This document shows positions 51,599 through 59,680 of a stretch of DNA of 64,000 nt, piece after piece. Every line of letters begins with the position of its first letter. The first letter of the stretch is position 1. The notes beneath the pieces were generated by a model, which saw nothing but the letters and a program-made list of their open reading frames with translations, made no database searches and had not been told where the DNA came from. Source of the DNA: Bacteroidales bacterium (GTDB lineage Bacteria; Bacteroidota; Bacteroidia; Bacteroidales; UBA932); contig JAFZBF010000012.1 in the NCBI GenBank assembly GCA_017561885.1, forward strand, positions 1 to 64,000, given 5' to 3'. Made by a program: the position numbers and the translations under genes.

Positions 51599-54352
51599 AT
51601 GAAACGTTTATTAACCATATTGTCTAGTATATCTCTCCTGTTGGTCGCAGGGTGCCATCCGGAACCGTTTCTGACAGTCAATCCGACTAGTCTGTCGTTC
51701 TCTCAGGACGGCGGTTCCCAAACAGTAAAGGTGTCTGCCAACTATCCCTGGACTGCTTATGTCAGCGGTCCAGGTCTGACTGTAGACCCCAGTTCCGGCG
51801 AGGGTGAAGCTACCGTGACCGTTACTGCTATGGCAGCAGGTTCAACATCCGAGATTAGCGGCAGCATCACTTTCCGCAGTGAAGGACTGTATGCTGTAAC
51901 AGATATCAAGCAGGAAGCAAAATCGGCTATTATCGTAGGAGATGCCGCCAAGATTCCGTTTGATGGCGGAACCTTTAAGTTAGACATAGAGTACAATACC
52001 GAGTACGCTGTTGAAATAGATAAGTCTGCCCAGTCGTGGATTACCTTCAACGGAACCAAGGCTATGAGCAGCGGTAAGTTGGAGTTCTCCTTCGCATATA
52101 ACGGCGGAAGAGATGCGCGCAGCGGCAAGATAACGGTTACGGACAAAAGTGGCAAGGCAGATCCGGTATCGATTTCCTTTATGCAGGAAGGGAGACCCGA
52201 GGAGGAATGGATAAAGGACGCCCTGATGAAAATCTACGATGCCATGGATGGTCCCAACTGGAGAATCGAGAGAAAATGGGACCGGTCCAATGATCTCAAT
52301 AGATGGCAGGGAGTGAAATGGAAAAATGGAGAACTCGAACTGACATTCAATGGGGATTTCGGCTTGAAGGGAGAATTTCCGGACGTGTTTGAAGACCTGA
52401 CATCCTGTGTCCGTTTCTGGGTTCAGAGCGAACCCGGTGTGACTGGTACGCTTCCTCCGAGCTTCAGCAAACTCAAAAATCTGGGCTTGCTTATAATATC
52501 AAAAACATCAATGACAAGCCTTCCTGATATTTTCTCCGGTATGCCTCTGTGGTGTGTCGGCATTGATGGCAATGGGTTGATGGAAGGCCCTATTCCTGAA
52601 ACTCTGGGGGAAAGTGACGGTTTTCTGCGCGATGGTAAAATCGATGGTATACGTAACGCCAGGCTGGATGTGGAATGCAACGGCTTTACCGGAGACCTTC
52701 CCGAATCCTGGCTGAGACTTGGCACCAGAGTTTCTATTTATGGACACAAACTGAACGGAGAGATTCCTGATTATTTCTACACGGCTGATAACGCCGGATA
52801 TTGGATCAATCTATACATGAACGAGGGCTATTATTTTGGAGATTTTAGACAAGAGCATCCATTCTCCGTCAAGGATTACGATATTCCCGCTTATTGGCCA
52901 GACCGGGAAATCAATGATGTCATTACCGGAAAGCCAATACCATACGACGAGATTGTCTCCGGCAACAAGGCCACAGTTATCATCAAGTGGGCATCCTGGT
53001 GCGGTTTCTCAGCAGCGTTGCTTCCGCGATTGAAGAAGATGTACGAAAAATATCACGATGACGGGTTGGAGATAATTGCAAGGCCGGGATGGGGTGACGA
53101 TGAAGGAATCAATAATCAAAAAGATTTCCTAAAGGAAAAAGGTTACGATAAATGGTATAATTTCTCATCAGACGATATAGGTTTCGATGAAGCTTTCGCA
53201 ATGGGCGAGCATGGTACTCCATATGCCAATGTTGTGGACAACAAGGGTAATATCATTTTCGCCACTGTTCCCAATGTAGATGACCCTTCCAGAAACAGAT
53301 TTTCGCACGTTGCGTTCACTGAACTGATTCCATTCCTTGAGGGCATTTTCGGTCCCCTCGATGATGACGATGATTATTCATCGACTGATTATTCTATGGA
53401 TGGAGATGTGATAACCTTGCAGAAGGCAACGGTCGGCAAAGGTATCAACATATTGTTCCTGGGCGATGCCTACACTGACAGGGATATGACCAGCGGCCTC
53501 TATGAACAACTGATGCGCCAATGTATGGAAGAGTTCTTCGCAATAGAGCCATACAAGACATTCAGAGACCGCTTCAATGTCTACTCAGTGAAAGTCGTAT
53601 CCAAGAATGGACGTACCGGAAACGGCTACAATACCGCACTGGGCGCTATAGTAGACGGTACCACAATTTCTATCTCCAATGCAGGAGTGGAAAAGAGTTA
53701 CGAATACGCTCTCAAGGTTCCGGGCATCAAGGACAAGAATAATCTTATGATCGGTGTGCTTGTGAATTCTGTCGGTCGAAGAGGAATAACGTCAATGAGC
53801 CAGGAGCGGCAGTCCGGCGTGGCATTTTATGCGTCAGTATCAAATAATGCAGAAGTGTTTGGTCCTATGATCCGTCACGAGGCCGGCGGACATGGATTCG
53901 CATTCCTCGCTGACGAGTACAGCGACCAGAGCGGGTCGCCCAGTCAGGAACTTGTGGATACGTACAACAGGTTGTATCAGGATTACGGATGGTATTCGAA
54001 CGTTGACTTCACGAACGATCCTGCCAAGATCAAGTGGAGTGCATTCCTGTCAGATGAAAGATACAAGGGCAAAGTGGGAATCTTCGAAGGCGGTGCCGGA
54101 TACTACACCAAGGATGTATGGCGTCCATCCGAGGACAGTATGATGAACCAGGAGGCAGAGTACTACAACGCGCCGTCCCGCTGGGCTATTTACCAGAGGA
54201 TAATGAAACTCAGCGGCGAGGAGTGCAGCTTCGAGAAGTTCCTCGAGTATGACGAGGTGAACCGCAAGGCTTCTCCCGCCCGGACATCTGTCAAGCCGCC
54301 GTTCAAGGCTCCTGGCTGGCAGCCCGGCGCTCCGCCCGTAGTTATGCCTTAA
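51599..54352 (+). CDS. BACON-LRR-thioredoxin-like-M64 metallopeptidase lipoprotein, paralogue 3
   Basis: The 917-residue lipoprotein (Cys19) has two BACON domains (about 24-106 and 110-197), one fewer than its relatives. DAMDGPNW introduces leucine-rich repeats (about 205-395). The thioredoxin-like domain (about 445-585) has KWASWCGFS with a single active-site Cys (468) and the cis-Pro loop HGTPYANVVDNKG. The M64 domain (about 600-890) opens with INILFLGDAYTDRD; its zinc motif is HEAGGH (760-765), then ADEY. A Pro-rich 25-residue tail ends it. It is closer to paralogue 1 than to paralogue 2. It lies downstream of rnpB, on the other strand, and has its own terminator. Confidence 0.85.
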   Translation: MKRLLTILSSISLLLVAGCHPEPFLTVNPTSLSFSQDGGSQTVKVSANYPWTAYVSGPGLTVDPSSGEGEATVTVTAMAAGSTSEISGSITFRSEGLYAVTDIKQEAKSAIIVGDAAKIPFDGGTFKLDIEYNTEYAVEIDKSAQSWITFNGTKAMSSGKLEFSFAYNGGRDARSGKITVTDKSGKADPVSISFMQEGRPEEEWIKDALMKIYDAMDGPNWRIERKWDRSNDLNRWQGVKWKNGELELTFNGDFGLKGEFPDVFEDLTSCVRFWVQSEPGVTGTLPPSFSKLKNLGLLIISKTSMTSLPDIFSGMPLWCVGIDGNGLMEGPIPETLGESDGFLRDGKIDGIRNARLDVECNGFTGDLPESWLRLGTRVSIYGHKLNGEIPDYFYTADNAGYWINLYMNEGYYFGDFRQEHPFSVKDYDIPAYWPDREINDVITGKPIPYDEIVSGNKATVIIKWASWCGFSAALLPRLKKMYEKYHDDGLEIIARPGWGDDEGINNQKDFLKEKGYDKWYNFSSDDIGFDEAFAMGEHGTPYANVVDNKGNIIFATVPNVDDPSRNRFSHVAFTELIPFLEGIFGPLDDDDDYSSTDYSMDGDVITLQKATVGKGINILFLGDAYTDRDMTSGLYEQLMRQCMEEFFAIEPYKTFRDRFNVYSVKVVSKNGRTGNGYNTALGAIVDGTTISISNAGVEKSYEYALKVPGIKDKNNLMIGVLVNSVGRRGITSMSQERQSGVAFYASVSNNAEVFGPMIRHEAGGHGFAFLADEYSDQSGSPSQELVDTYNRLYQDYGWYSNVDFTNDPAKIKWSAFLSDERYKGKVGIFEGGAGYYTKDVWRPSEDSMMNQEAEYYNAPSRWAIYQRIMKLSGEECSFEKFLEYDEVNRKASPARTSVKPPFKAPGWQPGAPPVVMP

Positions 54353-54371
54353 AGGTTTTCAAATAAAACAA

Positions 54372-54409
54372 AAGGGTGCACTCCTGCTTGGAATGCACCC
54401 TTGTTTTAT
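54372..54409 (+). terminator. Terminator after M64 paralogue 3
   Basis: A 13-bp stem (AAGGGTGCACTCC with one mismatch in the complement) and a 5-nt loop are followed by GTTTTAT. It is nearly the same hairpin as at 51157 and must have been copied with the gene. Confidence 0.88.
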
Positions 54410-54418
54410 AAAAAGATG

Positions 54419-54426
54419 TATCTTTG
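54419..54426 (+). promoter_or_regulatory. -7 element for the glutaminyl cyclotransferase gene
   Basis: TATCTTTG fully matches TAnnTTTG and ends only 7 nt before the ATG at 54434. The start point would fall at or within a base or two of the ATG, so the mRNA may be leaderless. No clear TTTG at -33 (a TTG is at 15-nt spacing). Confidence 0.5.
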
Positions 54427-54433
54427 CGTCCGT

Positions 54434-55198
54434 ATGAAATCACTTGCGAAGTATCTGCTGATTGCCGTGGTGCTGTGTTCCTGCAGCGCAAAGCATGTGG
54501 TGTATTACAACTGCAATGTGGAGCAGATGCTGCCTCATGACGTCAGTTCTTATACCCAGGGCCTGTTCTTCCACGACGGGAACCTCTATGAGAGCACCGG
54601 CCAGTACGGAGAGTCGACGATGCGCCGGGTGGATCTTGAGACGGGCAACGCCCTCCAGAGGCTGGATTTCGACCCTGCATATTTCGCCGAGGGCAGCTGC
54701 ATCCTGAACGGAAAGCTGTATGTCCTTACATGGATGGAAGGCGTCTGCTTCGTGATGGATCCGGCGACTTTCGAGGTTACCGGCCAGTTCCCCAACCGTC
54801 ATCAGGGCTGGGGCCTGACAACCGACGGCACGGACCTCATCATGACCGACGGCTCTTCAAAGATGTTCTATATGGACCCTGAGACCTTCGCAGAGAAGAA
54901 ATCAGTGACAGTGACCCTCAACGGACATCCTGTGCCTTACCTGAACGAACTGGAGTACATCAAGGGAAAGGTCTGGGCCAATGTTTACGGCAAGGACCAG
55001 ATAGTGATAATCGAACCGAAGAGCGGAGTGGTGGAGGGCGTGCTCGACTGCAGGTGGCTACAGTCTAATATGAAGCGCAACAGCCGTATGGACGTGCTCA
55101 ACGGAATTGCATACAACCCGGAAACCAAAGAAATATATCTGACCGGCAAGTACTGGCCGAATATGTTCAAGATATCATTGAAAGACAGAGACAAATAG
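54434..55198 (+). CDS. Glutaminyl-peptide cyclotransferase (beta-propeller type) lipoprotein
   Basis: The enzyme turns N-terminal Gln into pyroglutamate. The 254-residue protein starts MKSLAKYLLIAVVLCSCS, a lipoprotein signal. The body is a five-bladed propeller of the plant/bacterial glutamine cyclotransferase family: YTQGLFFHDGNLYESTGQYG, LTWMEG, then NELEYIKGKVWANVYG. A longer frame from 54401 exists, but the -7 element at 54419-54426 rules it out. The membrane anchor places it in the periplasm, where signal-peptidase products with Gln at +1 would be its substrates. Confidence 0.9.
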   Translation: MKSLAKYLLIAVVLCSCSAKHVVYYNCNVEQMLPHDVSSYTQGLFFHDGNLYESTGQYGESTMRRVDLETGNALQRLDFDPAYFAEGSCILNGKLYVLTWMEGVCFVMDPATFEVTGQFPNRHQGWGLTTDGTDLIMTDGSSKMFYMDPETFAEKKSVTVTLNGHPVPYLNELEYIKGKVWANVYGKDQIVIIEPKSGVVEGVLDCRWLQSNMKRNSRMDVLNGIAYNPETKEIYLTGKYWPNMFKISLKDRDK

Positions 55199-55208
55199 TT
55201 TTTTATTG

Positions 55209-55274
55209 ACAGGGGTGCTCGAAAGGGCTGAGATAATACCCGTAAAACTGATCCGGATAATACCGGCGTAGGAA
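55209..55274 (+). ncRNA. TPP (thiamine pyrophosphate) riboswitch
   Basis: The sequence contains the THI-box landmarks in order: AGGGGTGC, GGGCTGAGATAATACCC, then CTGATCCGGATAATACCGGCGTAGG. The aptamer is compact, without extra arm P3a. Its 3' strand runs into AGGA (55270-55273), 6 nt before the ATG of the TonB receptor. Ligand binding would therefore hide the ribosome-binding site: translational repression when TPP is plentiful. No separate terminator hairpin is seen. It begins about 10 nt after the cyclotransferase stop codon. Confidence 0.95.
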
Positions 55275-55279
55275 AAGAA

Positions 55280-57325
55280 ATGAAACGTTTATTGATTGCT
55301 GCGGCTGTAATCCTGCCGCTTGTCTGCGTGGGCCAGAATGTCCCGCAGAATGACTTCACCAACCAGACCATCGATTCAACAGTAGTCACCGCCACAAGGG
55401 CTTCCGCCCGCACTCCGGTGAGCTACTCAGAGATGGGCAGCGAGCAGATTGCTGCCACATCTCCGCTGAACTCGCTGCCTATGACGCTGAGTCTTATGCC
55501 TTCGGTCGTTTCGACCAACGAGGGAGGCACCGGCCTCGGATATTCCAAATTCAGGGTGCGCGGCAGCGACCCTACCAGGACTAACGTCACTATCAACGGC
55601 ATCGCCCTGAACGATGCCGAGAGTCAGGAAGTCTTCTGGGTCAACATAGCTTCTGTCGGCTCGATGCTCAACTCGGCGCAGCTCCAGCGAGGTGTCGGAA
55701 CATCAACTGTCGGCAGCGGCGCATTCGGGGCCAGCCTCAACATGCAGACTGCACTGCCCGGCAGCGAGCCTTCAGCGTCTGTCGACCTGAGCGGAGGTTC
55801 TTTCAAGACCAACCTCGTCAATGCTGCAGTTTCCACAGGCAGGCTTCCAGGTGGTTTCGCCTTCGATGTCAAGTACAACTACGGAACGACCGAGGGTTAT
55901 ATCCGCAACGCCTGGGTCGACCTGAACTCTATGCTGGCGTCTGCATCCTGGAACGACGGAAGCAACCTGCTCAAGTTCAACTTCCTTCACGGCTCGCAGC
56001 ACTCCGGCATAACCTGGGAGGGAATATCTGCTGAACAGATGGCGAAGGACCGCCGCTACAATCCTGCCGGGGAATATGTGGATTCTCAGGGCAGGGTGTG
56101 CTACTACGACAACGATTCCGACAACTATCTGCAGAACCACTACCAGTTGATCCACGTCGGCCACCTGTCCGACAGGCTTACGCTCAGCACCACGTTGAAC
56201 TATACCGACGGAGAAGGCTACTATGAGGCATACAAGGACAAGAAGGTGGACTACATCAACCGCAAGAGTTCCACTGCAGACTATTATGCAGGCGCAAGCA
56301 ATCTGAAGTACCGCGATTCGAAGACAGAGGCCATATTCAACCTGGCCTATTCAAGATATTACGGCTTCCATTACGGCAATGTGATATGGCGTCAGGGGCA
56401 GGTGGACTACGGTCCCGAGGCGCCCTGGTACGAGAACAATTCTGTCAAGGGTGACTTTTCAACCTTCCTCCGCGTGGAGCGCAGGATGCACGACAGGTTC
56501 AATGTATATGCAGACATCCAGTTCAGGCACATCGGCTACGATATGTCCGGACTTGACGACGACGGAACGAAGCTGGACCATCTCTACAAGTGGAACTTCC
56601 TGAATCCCAAGGCCGGTGCAAGTTATGATTTCGGCAATGCCGGAACGGTATATGGTTCAGTGGCGATAGGCCACAAGGAGCCCAGCCGTGCCGACCTCAA
56701 GGACGCGGTCGCAAACGATACAAAGGTATATCCGGAGATGATGGCCGACTATGAATTCGGCTACCGGTATGCCTCTGCTGCTTTCTCGGCATCCGCCAAC
56801 GTATATCTGATGGAATACGACAACCAGCTTGTCACCACCGGCAGGTTCACTCCTTCCGGCTATCTCATCAAGGAGAACGTGAAACGCAGCTACCGCCGCG
56901 GACTGGAACTGGTGGCTGCATACCAGCCGGCCGGGTGGGTTAAGCTGGATGCCAACGCTACCTTCTCCACCAACAAGATAGTGCTCGACGGAGGTTTGAA
57001 AGACCTCGCACTGTCGCCCTCCGCCATAGCGTCCGGTGTCGCAACCTTCAGGATTTCAAAGCGTCTGGAATTGGCGACTACGGTCAAGTTCGTGGGCAGA
57101 CAGTATATCGACAATACCGGCAGCGAGAACAAGACGCTTCCCCGCTATACGGTCGTGAGTCAAAGCGCTTCTTTCAGTTTCAACAAGAACGTAAAAATCG
57201 CTATCTTCGTAGACAATTTGTTGAACAAGATGTACGTGGCCGACGCCTGGGCTTACGGAGACGATGTCGGATACTATCCACAGGCACCCCGCAACGCGAT
57301 GTTCCGTCTGTCATTTGCATTCTAG
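55280..57325 (+). CDS. TonB-dependent outer-membrane receptor, probable thiamine transporter
   Basis: The 681-residue protein has a signal peptide (cut at CVG/QNVP, Gln19 as +1). A plug domain (about 35-160) carries STVVTATRAS, a TonB-box-like strand, then GSDPTRTNVTINGIALNDAESQ. A 22-strand barrel follows, ending in the aromatic FRLSFAF. The TPP riboswitch directly upstream implies that it imports thiamine or a thiamine precursor. It lacks the N-terminal carboxypeptidase-like domain and SusD partner of glycan receptors. The sugar-kinase gene follows after 11 nt. Confidence 0.92.
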   Translation: MKRLLIAAAVILPLVCVGQNVPQNDFTNQTIDSTVVTATRASARTPVSYSEMGSEQIAATSPLNSLPMTLSLMPSVVSTNEGGTGLGYSKFRVRGSDPTRTNVTINGIALNDAESQEVFWVNIASVGSMLNSAQLQRGVGTSTVGSGAFGASLNMQTALPGSEPSASVDLSGGSFKTNLVNAAVSTGRLPGGFAFDVKYNYGTTEGYIRNAWVDLNSMLASASWNDGSNLLKFNFLHGSQHSGITWEGISAEQMAKDRRYNPAGEYVDSQGRVCYYDNDSDNYLQNHYQLIHVGHLSDRLTLSTTLNYTDGEGYYEAYKDKKVDYINRKSSTADYYAGASNLKYRDSKTEAIFNLAYSRYYGFHYGNVIWRQGQVDYGPEAPWYENNSVKGDFSTFLRVERRMHDRFNVYADIQFRHIGYDMSGLDDDGTKLDHLYKWNFLNPKAGASYDFGNAGTVYGSVAIGHKEPSRADLKDAVANDTKVYPEMMADYEFGYRYASAAFSASANVYLMEYDNQLVTTGRFTPSGYLIKENVKRSYRRGLELVAAYQPAGWVKLDANATFSTNKIVLDGGLKDLALSPSAIASGVATFRISKRLELATTVKFVGRQYIDNTGSENKTLPRYTVVSQSASFSFNKNVKIAIFVDNLLNKMYVADAWAYGDDVGYYPQAPRNAMFRLSFAF

Positions 57326-57336
57326 ACCTGTCCGAT

Positions 57337-58317
57337 ATGATGATAATTGCCGACAGCGGCAGCACAAAAGTCGATTTCCGCATCGTCGATGACGGAGGAA
57401 AAGTGCGCAAGGCAGCCTGTGAAGGGCTCAACCCCCTGTATGTAACTTCAGCTGCAATACAGGAAGCCCTCAAGTCCCAGGTCCAGCCTCTGAGCGGCAG
57501 TAAGGTCGATTCAATCTATTTCTACGGAGCCGGAGTGATAGGGGAGGCTGCAGAGAAAGTAAGAAGTGCATTCGCAGAGGTGTTCGACTATGACCTGATA
57601 TTCGTAGAGTCGGATATGCTGGGCGCAGCCCGCGCCCTTTTCGGCGACAGGGCTGGAATAGCATGTATCCTCGGTACGGGTTCCAACAGCTGTTTCTATG
57701 ACGGTCGCAAGATCGTGCGAAACGTACGTTCAGGCGGTTTTATCCTCGGGGATGAAGCTGGCGGTGCGGACCTTGGCAAGAGGCTGTTGAAAGCCTTCAT
57801 CAAAGGACTGCTGCCCGAGCTGCTGGAAAAGGAGTTCGAGGAACGCTACCATCTGGATTATGCAGCCATTGTCCGCAGGGTATATAAGGAGCCTGAGCCG
57901 AGCAAGTTCCTGGGCTCGTTCTCTCCCTTCATTGAAGAGAATATCAGCCATCCGTTCATCAACGGTCTTGTGACCGGTGCCTTCAACGATTTCATCGGAA
58001 CCAACGTGATGCAGTATGACTGCCATAACTATGAAGTCGGTTTCATAGGCTCTGTCGCAACGGTCTACAAGGATATTCTGACCAAGTGCCTCGATGATTC
58101 AGGAATACGGCCGGGAACCATATTGCGCAGCCCGATAGAAGCTCTTGTGCAGTATCATACCCGCCGCAGGCAGCAGGAGGCGCGCACATCAGAAGAAATA
58201 ATGGACAAAGCTGTAGCGCTGGTGATGGCTCGGACGGGAATCAGTGACAGGGAGAAGGCCAGGCAGCTCCTGCTCAAGTTCGGCTCTGTGGCAAAGGCCG
58301 TGGAGAATTACATATAA
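57337..58317 (+). CDS. BadF/BadG/BcrA/BcrD-family kinase (N-acetylglucosamine kinase-like)
   Basis: The 326-residue protein has the ASKHA phosphate-1 motif IADSGSTKVDFRI at about 3-15, the phosphate-2 region GIACILGTGSNSC and the adenosine segment GFIGSVATVYKDIL. GFILGDEAGGADLGKRL matches eukaryotic-type N-acetylglucosamine kinases, the likely function; 2-hydroxyacyl-CoA dehydratase activators have other partners that are absent here. The last 45 or so residues resemble a small helical extension. It lies 11 nt after the TonB receptor and 6 nt before recR. Confidence 0.85.
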   Translation: MMIIADSGSTKVDFRIVDDGGKVRKAACEGLNPLYVTSAAIQEALKSQVQPLSGSKVDSIYFYGAGVIGEAAEKVRSAFAEVFDYDLIFVESDMLGAARALFGDRAGIACILGTGSNSCFYDGRKIVRNVRSGGFILGDEAGGADLGKRLLKAFIKGLLPELLEKEFEERYHLDYAAIVRRVYKEPEPSKFLGSFSPFIEENISHPFINGLVTGAFNDFIGTNVMQYDCHNYEVGFIGSVATVYKDILTKCLDDSGIRPGTILRSPIEALVQYHTRRRQQEARTSEEIMDKAVALVMARTGISDREKARQLLLKFGSVAKAVENYI

Positions 58318-58323
58318 TTGAAG

Positions 58324-58938
58324 ATGTTCAAGAACGAATACGGATCCAAACTGCTGGCAGATGCCGTGGAAAGCTTGGCGTCCCTTCCGGGCATCGGCCG
58401 CCGGAGCGCCCTGAGGCTGGCATTGCACCTGCTTGGCGAACCCGCACCTAACGTGGAGAAGTTCGCCTCGTCGATAGTGGATTTCCGCAACAAGATACAT
58501 TTCTGTCCTAAGTGCAATATGATCAGCGACGACGGCTCCTGCGTATTCTGCGATGACGAGCGAAGGGACTCCGGGACTGTATGTGTCGTGGAGAGTTACG
58601 CTGACGTGCTCAGCATCGAGAATACGGGACAGTACCGGGGCCTGTACCACGTCCTCGGAGGGATACTGTCTCCGATTGACGGAATCGGTCCGGGCGACCT
58701 TACGATAAAGGAGCTGTCAGAGCGGGTGGCGGCAGGCGGAATCAATGAAGTTGTCCTGGCGCTCAGCACTTCGATGGAAGGGGAGACGACATCCTTCTAT
58801 ATCGCCAGGCAGCTTGCTCCCTATGGTGTCAAACTGACGGCCATAGCCCGTGGAGTCGGTTTCGGCGACGACCTGGAGTATACGGATTCAATGACACTCG
58901 GCCGCTCGATAGTCAACCGGCAGCCTTTTAAATCTTAG
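58324..58938 (+). CDS. recR: Recombination protein RecR
   Basis: RecR works with RecF and RecO to load RecA at gaps. The ATG at 58324 gives 204 residues starting MFKNEYGSKLLADAVESL; a TTG six bases earlier is in frame but less likely. A helix-hairpin-helix LPGIGRRSALRLALHLL, a four-Cys zinc site (FCPKCNM and CVFCDD) and a Toprim domain with VVESYADVLSIENT follow. Confidence 0.96.
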   Translation: MFKNEYGSKLLADAVESLASLPGIGRRSALRLALHLLGEPAPNVEKFASSIVDFRNKIHFCPKCNMISDDGSCVFCDDERRDSGTVCVVESYADVLSIENTGQYRGLYHVLGGILSPIDGIGPGDLTIKELSERVAAGGINEVVLALSTSMEGETTSFYIARQLAPYGVKLTAIARGVGFGDDLEYTDSMTLGRSIVNRQPFKS

Positions 58939-58941
58939 ACT

Positions 58942-59508
58942 ATGACTTTTATAGAAATACTTCTGCTGGCCATAGGCCTGAGTTTCGACACCCTGGCGTT
59001 CAGCATCGTCGGAGGAATGTGCATAAAGAATCTCAGGGTGGGGCAGAACCTGCGCATCATATCGACTTTCGGCCTGGTGCAGGCTTTCTTCCTTATGGCC
59101 GGATGGCTGCTCGGCGGCAGTTTCGTGCATTACATCGAGGCTTATGACCATTGGCTGGCCTTCGGTCTTCTGGCTTTTATCGGCGGAAAGATGATCCTGG
59201 ACAGCAGAAATCCTTCCGATGACAAGAACGTCGACCTGCTCAATACGCCCAGGCTGCTGCTGGCCTGCGTTGCAACGTCGATTGATGCCCTGGCGGTAGG
59301 GATTTCCATGGCCGCGCTTCAGTTTGACGTCCGCAGGATAGTCCTGGCCCTCGTTACGGTATTCGTCATTACGGCTGCGGCCAGCGAACTCGGTCTCAAG
59401 GGCGGAGAGTGGGCTGCCCGTCTGATAGGTAAGAAGAGTTACCTGATTGGAGGCGTGGTGCTGATAGCAATCGGAGTAAAGATTCTGATAGAGCATCTTG
59501 CAGGTTGA
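58942..59508 (+). CDS. mntP: Manganese efflux pump MntP
   Basis: The 188-residue inner-membrane protein has six predicted spans. The two family repeats carry GLSFDTLAFSIVGG (about 13-26) and ATSIDALAVGIS, whose acidic residues lie in the membrane and bind Mn2+. It starts 3 nt after recR. No yybP-ykoY-type Mn riboswitch is seen upstream. Confidence 0.9.
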   Translation: MTFIEILLLAIGLSFDTLAFSIVGGMCIKNLRVGQNLRIISTFGLVQAFFLMAGWLLGGSFVHYIEAYDHWLAFGLLAFIGGKMILDSRNPSDDKNVDLLNTPRLLLACVATSIDALAVGISMAALQFDVRRIVLALVTVFVITAAASELGLKGGEWAARLIGKKSYLIGGVVLIAIGVKILIEHLAG

Positions 59509-59516
59509 CGGCAAGT

Positions 59517-59547
59517 TTTGGATTTTTGAAATAAAAGTTTAAATTTG
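59517..59547 (+). promoter_or_regulatory. Promoter of corA
   Basis: TTTG (59517-59520), 19 nt, then TAAATTTG (59540-59547): a perfect -33/-7 match. The start point would be near 59553, leaving a leader of about 120-130 nt before corA. Confidence 0.85.
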
Positions 59548-59622
59548 CAGCGCTTTTAATCCATTTTATGTAGAATACTACGATGATCTGTGTGCTCAAT
59601 ACAAGATTCGTAAAGACAAGCC

Positions 59623-59680
59623 CCCGATCCGGATGGCCACTCTGTTAGTCAACAGAATGTGGAACCATCTTAATGTCGGG
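59623..59680 (+). other. Structured part of the corA leader
   Basis: A hairpin TCTGTT/AACAGA with loop AGTC (59641-59656), extended by CCAC and GTGG, lies within a possible outer pairing CCCGA (59623-59627) with TCGGG (59676-59680). The outer pairing would cover the first candidate start codon at 59673. It is not an M-box. A regulatory role is inference only. Confidence 0.35.

Noticed and set aside
51196-51681. Open frames within the rnpB region on both strands
   Set aside because: They coincide with conserved RNase P RNA blocks; the encoded sequences are meaningless.
44778-54352. The M64 array as a mobile element or genomic island
   Set aside because: There are no transposase, integrase, tRNA target duplication or terminal repeats at its edges; ordinary core genes lie on both sides and the AT-rich LRR parts alone do not show transfer.
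57337-58317. Kinase gene as an activator of 2-hydroxyacyl-CoA dehydratase
   Set aside because: The dehydratase partners and the Cys pair for the 4Fe-4S cluster are lacking; an N-acetylglucosamine kinase fits better.
59548-59672. M-box magnesium riboswitch before corA
   Set aside because: The leader is shorter and lacks the conserved M-box core; only a simple hairpin is seen.
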